NCBI GenBank assembly: GCA_036556805.1
Contig: DATBIS010000127.1
Coordinates: 1 to 45,035 of the forward strand
Source: DATBIS01 sp036556805
GTDB taxonomy: Bacteria; Actinomycetota; UBA4738; HRBIN12
Length of the DNA: 45,035 nt
Reading direction: 5' to 3'
The stretch's first letter is position 1, and each line of letters opens with the position of its first letter. Below the pieces are notes generated by a model that worked only from the letters and a program-made list of their open reading frames with translations, was not told the origin of the DNA and did no database searches. The translations under genes were made by a program, and so were the position numbers. Below, piece after piece: positions 14,483 through 22,667 of the stretch.

Positions 14483-15803
14483 CCGCCTGGATCTCTTGGT
14501 AGGCGCCCTCCCACAACGCCTCGACGTCGGGAGCGAGCTCGAGCAGCCGATAGCCCACGGAGAAGTCCTCTTCGCGCACGATCGTCGTCGCGAGGTGGTC
14601 GGGGACCACCTGACTGCCCACGAGCGACTCGGGAGTGATGCCCTTGATCGGCTGCTGGTACCCCGTATAGGTCGTGTAGTTCGTCTGCGCGTTGTCGGCG
14701 TCGAGGACGAAGTCGATGAACAGGTGCGCGAGCACCGGATTCTTCGCGACCTTCAGGATCATGATCGTGTCGTTGTCGACGTTGCCGGGGATGCCGGGCG
14801 TTGCACCGGGCCAGTAGTACGAGACGTTCGGCAGCGTGTCGCCCGCCGGCAGGAAGAAGAACGCGGAGCCGACGTTCCCCGACCACGACTGGTGCAGCCA
14901 GGCCCTTCCGCGTGGAATGTCGTTGTAGTCGTTGTGGTCGAACTGCGGGTTCGTCGCCGCGACGACCTCGGCGATGTCGTCCTTCGCCTGCTTGATGACG
15001 GCGGGGTCGCCGGTGTTCACGTCGGTGATCCCCTTGCGGAACATCGCGAGGCTGAACAGGTCGCGCGAGTTGTTCAGCAGGTGCGTCTTGTCCTTGGGCG
15101 CGCCGTTCCAGAAGATCTCGTACGGGTTGTCCATCCCCGCGATGTCGGCCGAGATCTCATCGTTGCGCCACATGATGCCGGTATCCCAGATCGCGTACGG
15201 CACCGTATAGCGGGCCTCCACGTCGTAGAACGGGCTCTGCAGCTGGTCCCAGACGTTGGCCTGGAGGTTCGGGAGGTAGTCGTGGTTGATCGGCTGCAGA
15301 AAGCCGCCGGCGATCAGCCTGCCCACCGTATACACCTGCGCGCCGAAGAAGAGATCGAACTGTGCCGTTCCCGACGCCACCTTCGCGATGCCGTCGGCCA
15401 TGTCGACGAAGGTCGTGAGCTCGACCTCCACGCCGTGGATGTCCTCGAACCTCCGCATGAGCGAGGGCGCGAGGTAGTAGTTCCAGTTGAAGATCTTGAG
15501 CTTGGCGCCCTTCTCCGGAGCGAGGTCGCTCGCGATCGGCGGGTTGTCGTCGAGGATGTTCCACGTCACGGGCGCGTCCAAGCGCGCGAGCGGGTACGTG
15601 CCCCCGCCGACACCACCGACCCCGTAAGGGTTCTCCGCGGCCGTGTTCGTCGGGCCGCCGGTGCCGCCGACGGTGCTCTGGGCGCCGCCGCCGCACGCGG
15701 CGAGGATCGCGGCGAGACTGGGCACCGCGACGCCGGTCAGGCCGGCGCGACGGAGGAACTCCCGCCGCGTGTAGCTCCTTCGTTCCATGGGGTGCTGAAG
15801 CAT
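14475..15803 (-). CDS. potD: Spermidine/putrescine-type substrate-binding lipoprotein (PotD-like), Tat signal
   Basis: 442 residues. The N-terminus has a twin-arginine pattern TRREFLRRAGLTG, a hydrophobic stretch and a lipobox LAAC (Cys37), so it is a Tat-exported lipoprotein. The binding domain starts at KLKIFNWNYYLAPSLMRRFE (about residue 97), the usual PotD/SBP_bac_8 beginning. Further landmarks are GTAQFDLFFGAQVY, VPYAIWDTGIMWRND and WSGNVGSAFFFLP around the ligand cleft. Start 15803 was chosen because GGAGGGAGA lies 5 nt upstream; 15788 is an alternative. The polyamine specificity is inferred from the family. Confidence 0.88.
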   Translation of the reverse strand: MLQHPMERRSYTRREFLRRAGLTGVAVPSLAAILAACGGGAQSTVGGTGGPTNTAAENPYGVGGVGGGTYPLARLDAPVTWNILDDNPPIASDLAPEKGAKLKIFNWNYYLAPSLMRRFEDIHGVEVELTTFVDMADGIAKVASGTAQFDLFFGAQVYTVGRLIAGGFLQPINHDYLPNLQANVWDQLQSPFYDVEARYTVPYAIWDTGIMWRNDEISADIAGMDNPYEIFWNGAPKDKTHLLNNSRDLFSLAMFRKGITDVNTGDPAVIKQAKDDIAEVVAATNPQFDHNDYNDIPRGRAWLHQSWSGNVGSAFFFLPAGDTLPNVSYYWPGATPGIPGNVDNDTIMILKVAKNPVLAHLFIDFVLDADNAQTNYTTYTGYQQPIKGITPESLVGSQVVPDHLATTIVREEDFSVGYRLLELAPDVEALWEGAYQEIQAGV

Positions 15804-15970
15804 CCGTCTCCCTCCGATCGCTCTTGCACGTTGGTACGCGGGGAGGCGCCGACCAGTATTCACCGGCAGGCCGATGAGCGCGAATCCTGCGGCGCGTGGC
15901 GAGGGATCGCGATCGCCCGACCGGGCTCGCGCGTAGACTTGGCACATCCCCCTTCGGCTGGAGCTCACCC

Positions 15971-17812
15971 GTGCCCGTTCGTGAAGACATCCGCAACGTC
16001 GCGATCGTCGCTCACGTGGACCACGGCAAGACGACGCTGGTGGACGCGATGCTCTGGCAGACCGGTGCCTTCCGCGAGAACCAGAACGTGGGTGAGCGCG
16101 TCATGGACTCCCTGGATCTCGAGCGGGAGAAGGGGATCACGATCCTCGCGAAGAACACCGCCGTGCGACACGGTTCGTTGAAGATCAACATCGTCGACAC
16201 GCCGGGGCACGCGGACTTCGGCGGGGAGGTAGAGCGAGGGATCACGATGGTGGACGGCGCGCTGCTGCTGGTGGACGCGTCCGAGGGGCCGCTCCCGCAG
16301 ACGCGATTCGTGCTTCGCAAGGCGCTCGAGGCCCACCTGCCGGTGATCCTCGTCGTCAACAAGGTCGATCGCCCGGACGCGCGGGTGACGGAGGTCGTGA
16401 ACGAGGTCGAGGAGCTCTTCCTGGACCTCGACGCCGACGAGCACCAGATCTCGTTCCCGATCCTGTACGCGGATGCGCGTTCCGGTCGATGCGGGCGGGA
16501 TCCGGCCGATCTCGCGCCGGACCTCGAGCCGTTGTTCGAGACGCTCGCCTCGAGCATCCCCGCCCCCTCGTACGAGGAGGGTCACCCGCTGCAGGCCCTC
16601 GTGACGAACCTGGACGCCTCGCCGTACGTCGGCCGCCTGGCGCTGTGCCGCGTGCGGCACGGAACCGTGCGACGCGGCCAGCCCGTGGCCTGGTGCCGCG
16701 CGAACGGCACGATCGAGCCCGCGAAGATCGGCGAGCTCTACGTGACCGAGGCGCTCGACCGCGTGGAGGTCGAAGAGGCCGGACCCGGCGAGATCATCGC
16801 GGTCGCGGGCATCGATGAGATCACGATCGGTGAGACCCTCGCCGATCCGGACGACCCGCGTCCGCTGCCCGTCACGCGTGTCGACGAGCCGTCGCTTTCG
16901 ATGACGATCGGAATCAACACGTCGCCGCTCGCGGGGCGGGACGGTGACCGGCTGACCGCTCGGCTCGTGAAGAGCCGACTCCAGGCGGAGACCGTCGGCA
17001 ACGTCTCGATTCGCGTGCTTCCCACCGAGCGGCCCGAGGTCTGGGAGGTGCAGGGCCGCGGCGAGCTGCAGCTCGCGGTGCTCGTCGAGGTCATGCGTCG
17101 CGAGGGCTTCGAGCTCTCGGTCGGGAAACCCCAGGTCGTGACCCGCCGCGTGGACGGAGTCCTGCTGGAGCCGGTCGAGCGCGTCGCGATCGACGCGCCC
17201 GAGGACTATCTGGGCGTGATCTCGCAGCTGCTCGCGCTTCGAAAGGGGCGGCTCGTCGAGCTCGTGAACCACGGCACCGGCTGGATCCGCATGGAGTACG
17301 TCGTGCCCGCTCGCGGGTTGATCGGGTTCCGCACCGAGTTCCTCACGGAGACGAGAGGCACCGGCCAGCTGCATCACGTGTTCGAGGGATACGAGCCCTG
17401 GCTCGGCGATCTCCGTACCCGGCCGACGGGGTCGCTCGTCGCCGACCGCCGAGGCCCGACGACGAACTTCGCGCTGCTGAACCTGCAGGAGCGCGGCTCG
17501 ATGTTCGTCGGCCCCGGCGAGGAGGTCTACGAGGGGATGATCGTCGGGGAGAACGCACGAGCCGACGATCTCGACGTGAATCCCACGAAGGAGAAGAAGC
17601 TCACCAACATGCGCCAGTCGACCTCGGAGGAGCTCGTCCGCCTGATCCCCAAACGGGAGCTCTCCTTGGAACAGGCGCTGGAGTTCATCCGGGAGGACGA
17701 GTGCGTCGAGGTGACGCCGAAGAACGTCCGCTTGCGCAAGGTGATGCTCGGCCAGCAGGATCGCGCGAAGGCAGGCCGGCGCGGCGTGGGATCAACGGCC
17801 GGTGACGTCTAG
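15971..17812 (+). CDS. typA: Translational GTPase TypA/BipA
   Basis: 613 residues from a GTG at 15971. GTPase motifs are complete: AHVDHGKTT (G1), the switch Thr in EREKGITI, DTPGHADFGG (G3) and NKVDRPDA (G4). EF-G-like domains follow, with the C-terminal TypA region containing RGLIGFRTEFLTETRGTG and NPTKEKKLTNMRQSTSEE. It is a ribosome-associated GTPase involved in assembly of the large subunit and stress growth. The GTG fits the family start (VREDIRNVAIVAHV). It overlaps the convergent ligase gene by 21 nt at its 3' end. Confidence 0.97.
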   Translation: MPVREDIRNVAIVAHVDHGKTTLVDAMLWQTGAFRENQNVGERVMDSLDLEREKGITILAKNTAVRHGSLKINIVDTPGHADFGGEVERGITMVDGALLLVDASEGPLPQTRFVLRKALEAHLPVILVVNKVDRPDARVTEVVNEVEELFLDLDADEHQISFPILYADARSGRCGRDPADLAPDLEPLFETLASSIPAPSYEEGHPLQALVTNLDASPYVGRLALCRVRHGTVRRGQPVAWCRANGTIEPAKIGELYVTEALDRVEVEEAGPGEIIAVAGIDEITIGETLADPDDPRPLPVTRVDEPSLSMTIGINTSPLAGRDGDRLTARLVKSRLQAETVGNVSIRVLPTERPEVWEVQGRGELQLAVLVEVMRREGFELSVGKPQVVTRRVDGVLLEPVERVAIDAPEDYLGVISQLLALRKGRLVELVNHGTGWIRMEYVVPARGLIGFRTEFLTETRGTGQLHHVFEGYEPWLGDLRTRPTGSLVADRRGPTTNFALLNLQERGSMFVGPGEEVYEGMIVGENARADDLDVNPTKEKKLTNMRQSTSEELVRLIPKRELSLEQALEFIREDECVEVTPKNVRLRKVMLGQQDRAKAGRRGVGSTAGDV

Positions 17813-18868
17813 GACCTCGGCGAGGTCGTAGCCGACCGGCTCGTCGAGCTGGTCGAAGGTGCAGGACCGCGGATCGCGGTCGGGGCGCCATCGCACGAAC
17901 TGGGCCGTGTGGCGCAACCTCGGCCCCTCCATGTGGTCGTAGCGCACCTCGACGACGCGTTCGGGCCGAAGCGGGGTGAACGAGAGGTCCTTGCCCGCGC
18001 TCCAACGGCTGCCTTCGGCGTTGCGGGGCGTGCGGGTACCCGCCTCCTGCTTCGCCCAGTCCCAGGGATGGTCCTCGAACGAGGTCACCAGCGGCTGCAG
18101 CTCCTCGAAGAGCTCTTTGCGCCGCTCGAGGGGGAAGGCCCCGATCACGCCGATGTTCGCGAGGTCGCCGCGCGCGTCGTAGAGCCCGAGGAGCAGCGAC
18201 CCGATCCGGTCGGGACCGCTCTTGTGGGGGCGGTACCCGGCCACCACGCAGTCGGCGGTGCGCTCGTGCTTGATCTTGAACATCACCCGCTTGTCGGGCT
18301 GGTAGGTCCCGCCCAGCGGCTTGGCGACGATGCCGTCGAGGCCCGCCCCCTCGAACCGATGGAACCACTCCTCGGCCTCGACGATGTCCGTGGTCGTCCG
18401 CGTGAGGTGGATGGGAGCCGCGGCCCGTGCGAGCGCGCCCTCGAGTGCCGCCCGTCGGTCGGAGAAAGGTTGCCCCCGAACATCTTCGGCGCCGATCGCG
18501 AGCAGATCGAAGGCCACGAACGTGGCCGGGGTCTGCTCGGCGAGCATGTTCACGCGGCTGGCCGCCGGATGGATCCGCTGCTGCAGGGCTTCGAAGTCCA
18601 GCCGATCGCCGGACGCGCCCACCACGACGATCTCGCCGTCGAGCACGCAGCGCTCGGGAAGGTTCGCCTTGAGCGCCTCGACGAGCTCGGGGAAGTAGCG
18701 GGTCATCGGCCGCTCGTTCCGGCTTCCGATCTCGACCTCGTCTCCGTCGCGGAAGACGATCGAACGGAACCCATCCCACTTCGGCTCGTAGCTCATCGCG
18801 CCGCCCGGGATCTCCTTGACCGCCTTGGCGAGCATCGGGGCGACCGGGGGCATCACGGGCAGCCGCAT
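17792..18868 (-). CDS. ATP-dependent DNA ligase (LigC-type)
   Basis: 358 residues. The nucleotidyltransferase motif I is EPKWDGFRS with the adenylated Lys30. Motif III is CVLDGEIVV, motif IV DGIVAKPLGG and motif V MFKIKHERTADCVVAGY. The OB-fold domain ends the protein. The length and the direct start at the ligase core (no DNA-binding domain) match actinobacterial LigC-type enzymes used in base excision and single-strand break repair. No Ku or primase gene is adjacent. It converges on typA, overlapping 21 nt. Confidence 0.92.
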   Translation of the reverse strand: MRLPVMPPVAPMLAKAVKEIPGGAMSYEPKWDGFRSIVFRDGDEVEIGSRNERPMTRYFPELVEALKANLPERCVLDGEIVVVGASGDRLDFEALQQRIHPAASRVNMLAEQTPATFVAFDLLAIGAEDVRGQPFSDRRAALEGALARAAAPIHLTRTTTDIVEAEEWFHRFEGAGLDGIVAKPLGGTYQPDKRVMFKIKHERTADCVVAGYRPHKSGPDRIGSLLLGLYDARGDLANIGVIGAFPLERRKELFEELQPLVTSFEDHPWDWAKQEAGTRTPRNAEGSRWSAGKDLSFTPLRPERVVEVRYDHMEGPRLRHTAQFVRWRPDRDPRSCTFDQLDEPVGYDLAEVLDVTGR

Positions 18869-18958
18869 GTCTTCATCCTCATCCGAAGCGGCCCGGCCAG
18901 TCCAGGCCCACCGTCGGGCGGTCGACACGGTGTCGGTCCGGTGGGACGGTGGAGGACG

Positions 18959-19900
18959 ATGTCGGCCCGAACCCGATCCCTTCTGCCCCGGTCTGTTCTT
19001 TCGATGTCTCGCGCGAAGAGGGTCGCCGTCCTGTGCCTGGCGCTCGCGGCGGCGTGCGACGGCGGGGGAGCGCTCACCCGGCCGCCGCCGTCGCCGACCG
19101 CGGGCTCCGCGGGGAGCACGGTTGCACCGATCCCGAATCTCGACCCCGAAGGCGTGCTCTCCGCCGACCCCGCCACGCTCGCGGCGGACCTCACGATCAC
19201 GTTCGAGCGTCTGCGGAACGAGGTCGACCGGTGGACGGACCTGGAGGCTCCGCCTTCGGAGACCGCACAGCTCCTCGGCGTGCACCAACAGCGGCTCGTC
19301 GCGCTGCTCGCCGACACGCCGGCGCTTCGGGACAAGACGCTTCCGCTCCTCACCGGACCCTTTGCGCGCGAGATCCGCACGACGGTCGAGGCGGGGACCG
19401 CGATCCGCTCGGGGATCACCCCCGCGAAGCACGTTCCCTCGTTCAGCACCGGACCTCCCGACCCCGCCGGCATGCTCCGCGGTTGGTACGAGGAAGCTGA
19501 GGCCCGGTTCGGCGTGTCGTGGGAGCTCCTCGCGGCGGTGAACTTCGTGGAGACGCGCTTCGGCCGGGTCCACTCGGCGAGCTATGCGGCCGCGAAGGGT
19601 CCGATGCAATTCCTTTCGTCGACCTGGAAGGCGTACGGCATGGGCGGCAACGTGCACGATCCGCACGACGCGATCCTCGGGGCGGCGAACTACCTCGCCG
19701 CGTCCGGTGCGCCCGCCGACGATCGCGCGGCGTTGTGGCACTACAACCCGTCGAAGACGTACGTGAAGGCGGTTTCGCTGTACGCGAGGCAGATCACGCG
19801 CGACCCGCGGGCGTTCCTCATGTACTACACGTGGCAGGTGTTCGTGATCACCACGAAGGGCGACGTGCAGCTCACGGGGCCGGGCAGCAGGCCGGCGTAG
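18959..19900 (+). CDS. Lytic transglycosylase (SLT domain) lipoprotein
   Basis: 313 residues with a lipoprotein signal: RAKRVAVLCLALAAAC, lipobox LAAAC at Cys33. A Thr/Pro linker and a helical stalk (residues 70-150) precede the SLT domain at about 175-285. The domain shows VNFVETRFGRV with the catalytic Glu198, AAKGPMQFLSSTW, and GGNVHDPHDAILGAANYLA, all standard for family 1 lytic transglycosylases. It should cleave peptidoglycan glycan strands at the cell surface. GGAGG lies 3 nt before the ATG at 18959; an internal ATG at 19004 would still leave a full signal peptide. Confidence 0.92.
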   Translation: MSARTRSLLPRSVLSMSRAKRVAVLCLALAAACDGGGALTRPPPSPTAGSAGSTVAPIPNLDPEGVLSADPATLAADLTITFERLRNEVDRWTDLEAPPSETAQLLGVHQQRLVALLADTPALRDKTLPLLTGPFAREIRTTVEAGTAIRSGITPAKHVPSFSTGPPDPAGMLRGWYEEAEARFGVSWELLAAVNFVETRFGRVHSASYAAAKGPMQFLSSTWKAYGMGGNVHDPHDAILGAANYLAASGAPADDRAALWHYNPSKTYVKAVSLYARQITRDPRAFLMYYTWQVFVITTKGDVQLTGPGSRPA

Positions 19901-19903
19901 CGG

Positions 19904-20413
19904 TCAGTCCGTGACGTCGATGCGCTCCAGCACGACGTCCTCGACCGGCCGGTCGCGCTCGCCGGTGGGAACCTTCGCGATCGACGCCACGACGTCCGAA
20001 CCCTCGGTGACCTCACCGAAGATCGTGTGCTTGCCGGTGAGCCACGCCGTGGGGGCGACGGTGACGAAGAACTGCGAGCCGTTCGTCCCGGGGCCGGCGT
20101 TCGCCATCGCGAGCAGGTACGGCCGATCGAACGACGGCCCGTCGGGCGGGCATTCGTCTTCGAACTCGTAGCCCGGCCCGCCCATCCCGGTCCCTTCGGG
20201 ATCGCCGCCCTGGATCATGAAGCCGTCGATCACGCGGTGGAAGATCGTGCCGTCGTACAGCGGCTCGGTCTTCGTCGACCCGTCTCGCGAGTCCTTCCAC
20301 TCGCGGCGCCCGGTCGCGAGCTCCACGAAGTTCGCGACGGTGGCCGGCGCGTGACCGGGCATGAGCTCCACGGTGAACGAGCCGTGGTTGGTGACGAACG
20401 TTGCGGTGGGCAT
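19904..20413 (-). CDS. Cyclophilin-type peptidyl-prolyl cis-trans isomerase
   Basis: 169 residues covering one complete cyclophilin domain. Conserved sites include IFHRVIDGFMIQGGDP with the catalytic Arg, GYEFEDE, LAMANAGPGTNGSQFFVT and LTGKHTIFGEV. There is no signal peptide, so it is cytoplasmic and probably assists folding. It converges with the lytic transglycosylase gene (3 nt between stops) and appears monocistronic. Confidence 0.95.
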   Translation of the reverse strand: MPTATFVTNHGSFTVELMPGHAPATVANFVELATGRREWKDSRDGSTKTEPLYDGTIFHRVIDGFMIQGGDPEGTGMGGPGYEFEDECPPDGPSFDRPYLLAMANAGPGTNGSQFFVTVAPTAWLTGKHTIFGEVTEGSDVVASIAKVPTGERDRPVEDVVLERIDVTD

Positions 20414-20461
20414 GGGCGTGAGCTCCTCAGGTCGGCGACGCCCCACCCTATCGCCGCGCCG

Positions 20462-20767
20462 TCAGGCGAGCACGACGTCGGCGAGGTGATCGACCTGGTC
20501 GAGCGCGGCAACGCTCGGGTCCCGGATGAACTCGTCCACGCCGAGGTCCTCGAACGCGGCCTGCCGCGTGCGGAGGTCGCCCTCGGACCGTGCGGCGCTT
20601 TGTGCGATGCCCTCCGTCCAGTCGCCCGGCCATGCGTCGTACGAGCGGAGATTCGCGACCGACGCGTCGGCGTGATCGTCTCCGATCGAGAAGTATTGCA
20701 GCGCCACGATCCTGGGCTCACCCCCACCGCCCAGCTCCGCGTAGGCCGACCGGAAGTCGCGCACCAC
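20462..20767 (-). pseudogene. C-terminal remnant of an LLM-class (F420/flavin) oxidoreductase
   Basis: About 100 codons read RIVALQYFSIGDD, then LRSYDAWPGDW, AFEDLGVDEFIRDPSVAALDQVDHLADVVLA. This matches the end of luciferase-like oxidoreductases, where a full protein would be near 280-300 residues. No N-terminal two-thirds exists in any frame upstream; that DNA holds a hairpin and intact genes. The break lies at the hairpin at 20768-20790. I read it as a deletion remnant, possibly still translated from one of two GTG codons. Confidence 0.6.
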
Positions 20768-20790
20768 GGCCCGGGGAGCATTCCCGGGCC
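20768..20790. terminator. Perfect 8-bp GC dyad, probable terminator
   Basis: GGCCCGGG (20768-20775) and CCCGGGCC (20783-20790) flank a 7-nt loop. It begins 21 nt after the stop of the leftward 42-aa gene, so it could end the ArsR/SRPBCC transcript. No T-run follows. Confidence 0.5.
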
Positions 20791-20810
20791 GCCGGTCGGA
20801 TCGCGTCGGG

Positions 20811-20939
20811 CTATCGCCCGGCGACCGCGCCCTTCGGGCGCGGTCGCCTCGTCCCCCCCTTGCGGCCGCCGCGCGCGATGCGCCGCAGGTCCTCGGCGCG
20901 AGCGAGCCCGAGCTCCTTGTCCAGGCCGTAGTGGAACAT
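20811..20939 (-). CDS. Small protein of unknown function (42 aa)
   Basis: ATG at 20939 with AAAGGAGGG 8 nt upstream. That ribosome site overlaps the stop of the SRPBCC gene, only 3 nt away. The product starts MFHYGLDKELGLARAEDLRR and ends in a basic Gly/Arg/Lys tail. The helical, charged character is similar to the 45-aa protein at 10859-10996, and neither has a known role. Position and ribosome site argue that it is the third gene of the arsR operon. Confidence 0.6.
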   Translation of the reverse strand: MFHYGLDKELGLARAEDLRRIARGGRKGGTRRPRPKGAVAGR

Positions 20940-20942
20940 CGC

Positions 20943-21413
20943 TCATCCCTCCTTTGCCTGCGCGGCGGCCGCGAACCGCCCAAGCACGGTCGTCCACCCC
21001 GCGCCGTAGCCCTCTCGCGCTTGCATCGCGAGCGCGCCCAGCCGCTCCCACCCGCGGTGCTCGAGGTCGACGCGTGTGCCGCCGCCGTCGGGCGTGAAGA
21101 CGACCTCGATCTCGGTCGGCGGCGCGTCGCGGAGGTTCGGCTTCCACGAAAGCACCAGCCGGCGCGGTGGGTCCCACGCGAGCACCGTGCCCCAGACCCC
21201 TTCGGCCCCATCGGACATGACCTCGTAGACCCTGCCACCCTCACGCTCCTCGAAGACGACCGACTCCACCTTGACGCCGTCCTCGTCGCGATCGTGGGCC
21301 ATCGAGTAGTGCTCGACCGGCCACCAGGTTCCGAGGTCGCGCGTGAAGACGCGGAACGCGTCCTCCGGCGCCCGGTTCACGGTGACGTCCGCGCGGATGG
21401 GCTCAACGGTCAT
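20943..21413 (-). CDS. SRPBCC (AHSA1/START-like) domain protein
   Basis: 156 residues forming one AHSA1-type fold: VTVNRAPEDAFRVFTRDLGTWWP at the start, then WGTVLAWDPPRRLVLSWKP, EIEVVFTPDGGGTRVDLEHRGWE and a C-terminal helix GYGAGWTTVLGRFAA. Such proteins bind hydrophobic ligands or assist Hsp90-type systems. The gene starts inside the end of arsR (11-nt overlap). ArsR-SRPBCC pairs are a common actinobacterial cassette in which the regulator controls both genes. Confidence 0.9.
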   Translation of the reverse strand: MTVEPIRADVTVNRAPEDAFRVFTRDLGTWWPVEHYSMAHDRDEDGVKVESVVFEEREGGRVYEVMSDGAEGVWGTVLAWDPPRRLVLSWKPNLRDAPPTEIEVVFTPDGGGTRVDLEHRGWERLGALAMQAREGYGAGWTTVLGRFAAAAQAKEG

Positions 21414-21750
21414 CGTGGATCTCCTTCCGGTTGGTCGGCGACGGTTGGTCGGCGGCATCCTTGAACGCCGCGAGCGCCGACTGCCAGTAGCTCTCGAGGT
21501 ACGTGCGGAGAGCGGCGAGCCCCTCCGCGTCGATCGAGTAGAGGTGCCGGGTCCCCACACGCCGCTCCGTCACGAGCCCCGCCCCCTTCAGCACGCGGAG
21601 GTGCTGTGAGACGGCCGGCCGGGAGACCGGCAGGTCGGCCGCGAGGTCGACCACCGCCCGAGGTCCGTCCCGGAGGAGCTCCAGCACGCGCCGACGAGTC
21701 CCGTCCCCGAGGGCCTCCAGCACCAGCTCCGCGTTCGATGAGTAAGCCAT
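21403..21750 (-). CDS. ArsR-family winged-helix transcriptional regulator
   Basis: 115 residues. The winged helix covers ALGDGTRRRVLELLRDGPRAVVDLAADLPVSRPAVSQHLRVLKGAGLV, with the recognition helix SRPAVSQHLRVL, and RRVGTRHLYSID as the wing. The Cys pair of metal-sensing ArsR proteins is absent, so it likely responds to a non-metal signal. Its start codon lies inside a large palindrome (21741-21775), which points to autorepression. It leads a three-gene leftward operon (SRPBCC, 42-aa protein). Confidence 0.92.
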   Translation of the reverse strand: MAYSSNAELVLEALGDGTRRRVLELLRDGPRAVVDLAADLPVSRPAVSQHLRVLKGAGLVTERRVGTRHLYSIDAEGLAALRTYLESYWQSALAAFKDAADQPSPTNRKEIHDDR

Positions 21751-21775
21751 AACTTACGGTAAGTATCTGCTTACT
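21741..21775. promoter_or_regulatory. Nested palindromic operator at the arsR start
   Basis: Two dyads share one centre at 21758. The inner is ACTTAC (21752-21757)/GTAAGT (21759-21764) and the outer is AGTAAGC (21741-21747)/GCTTACT (21769-21775). The half-site core CTTAC thus appears four times across about 35 bp, unusually AT-rich for this window. It covers the arsR start codon and the space toward the divergent gene at 21795, so it could control both directions. Confidence 0.65.
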
Positions 21776-21794
21776 AGTCGCTCGTGTCAACCCC

Positions 21795-22667
21795 GTGACC
21801 ACGCTGGAGGGACGACGGCGACGCGCCGATGAACAAGACGTGTTCGAGGACCTCTGGCTTCGTGTCCGGCGTTCGCTGCTGGCGGCGCAGGGATCGGACG
21901 GCGGGCTCGGGCCGCGAGCAGGGTTGCCGTCCGAGCCCGAGCCGACCGCCTTGGCCGCGATCGCGCTGGACGACGCGCAAGCACGATCCTGGCTCGCGGC
22001 GAACCAGCGAGCCGATGGGAGCTTCACGCTCGTGGGCGGGCCCGTCGTGAACGATTCGGCGACGGGCCTGGCGTCCGTCGCGCTGGGTCCCGGCACCGCC
22101 GCGGAGCGCGCGATCGACCACCTGGTGGGCATGGTCGCCGCGAGAGTGCCCGACGACCCACGAGTGCCCCACGATCCCGATCGCCGCGGGTGGGCGTGGA
22201 CCGAGGGCACGTTCGGATGGGTGGAGCCCACGGCCCGTGCGCTGCTCGGGCTTCGGCTTCGGCGCCCCGACGACCTCGACGCCATCGGGCAGGCGATCGA
22301 GATGCTTCGGGATCGGGAGGTCTCCACCGGCGGGTGGAACCACGGCAACCCGGTCGCGTTCGGTGTGGACCTTCCCGCGTACGGACAGACGACGGCGCTC
22401 GCTCTCGTCGCGATGCATGGTCTGGATCCTTCGATGGAGCGTCGGGGAATCGAAGCGCTGCAACGGCTCTGGAAGTTGGAGCGCTCGGGATCGCTGACGC
22501 TCGCGACCTCCGCCGCGGCGCTTCGCCTCCACGGCGCGCCGGAGTGGGTGGGTCCGGCTCGGGAGCTCGATGCGCGTTTCGCCCGGATGCCGGAAGACGT
22601 GGTCACGCTCTGCTGGGCGGCGATCGCCGTCGGACCCGGCCTCGACGTTCTCAGGGAGCCGTCGTGA
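21795..22667 (+). CDS. Prenyltransferase/squalene-oxidase repeat protein
   Basis: 290 residues from a GTG. The protein consists of alpha-alpha barrel repeats like those of terpene cyclases: QGSDGGLGPRAG, LAANQRADGSFTL, RGWAWTEGTFGWVEPTA, STGGWNHGNPVAFGVDLPAYGQTTALAL. The DxDD acid of true squalene-hopene cyclases is not visible, and the size is less than half of such an enzyme, so catalysis of cyclisation is doubtful. No signal peptide is present. Its stop overlaps the start of the Tat-exported DUF362 gene, implying a shared function. Confidence 0.75.
   Translation: MTTLEGRRRRADEQDVFEDLWLRVRRSLLAAQGSDGGLGPRAGLPSEPEPTALAAIALDDAQARSWLAANQRADGSFTLVGGPVVNDSATGLASVALGPGTAAERAIDHLVGMVAARVPDDPRVPHDPDRRGWAWTEGTFGWVEPTARALLGLRLRRPDDLDAIGQAIEMLRDREVSTGGWNHGNPVAFGVDLPAYGQTTALALVAMHGLDPSMERRGIEALQRLWKLERSGSLTLATSAAALRLHGAPEWVGPARELDARFARMPEDVVTLCWAAIAVGPGLDVLREPS

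Noticed and set aside
17909..18958. Open frame extending the lytic transglycosylase gene 350 codons upstream
   Set aside because: It is antisense to the DNA ligase, low in complexity and unlike any family. The lipoprotein signal beginning at 18959 gives the natural start.
21741..21775. CRISPR-like repeat
   Set aside because: Four short CTTAC half-sites in mirror order with no spacers of constant size; an operator explains them better.
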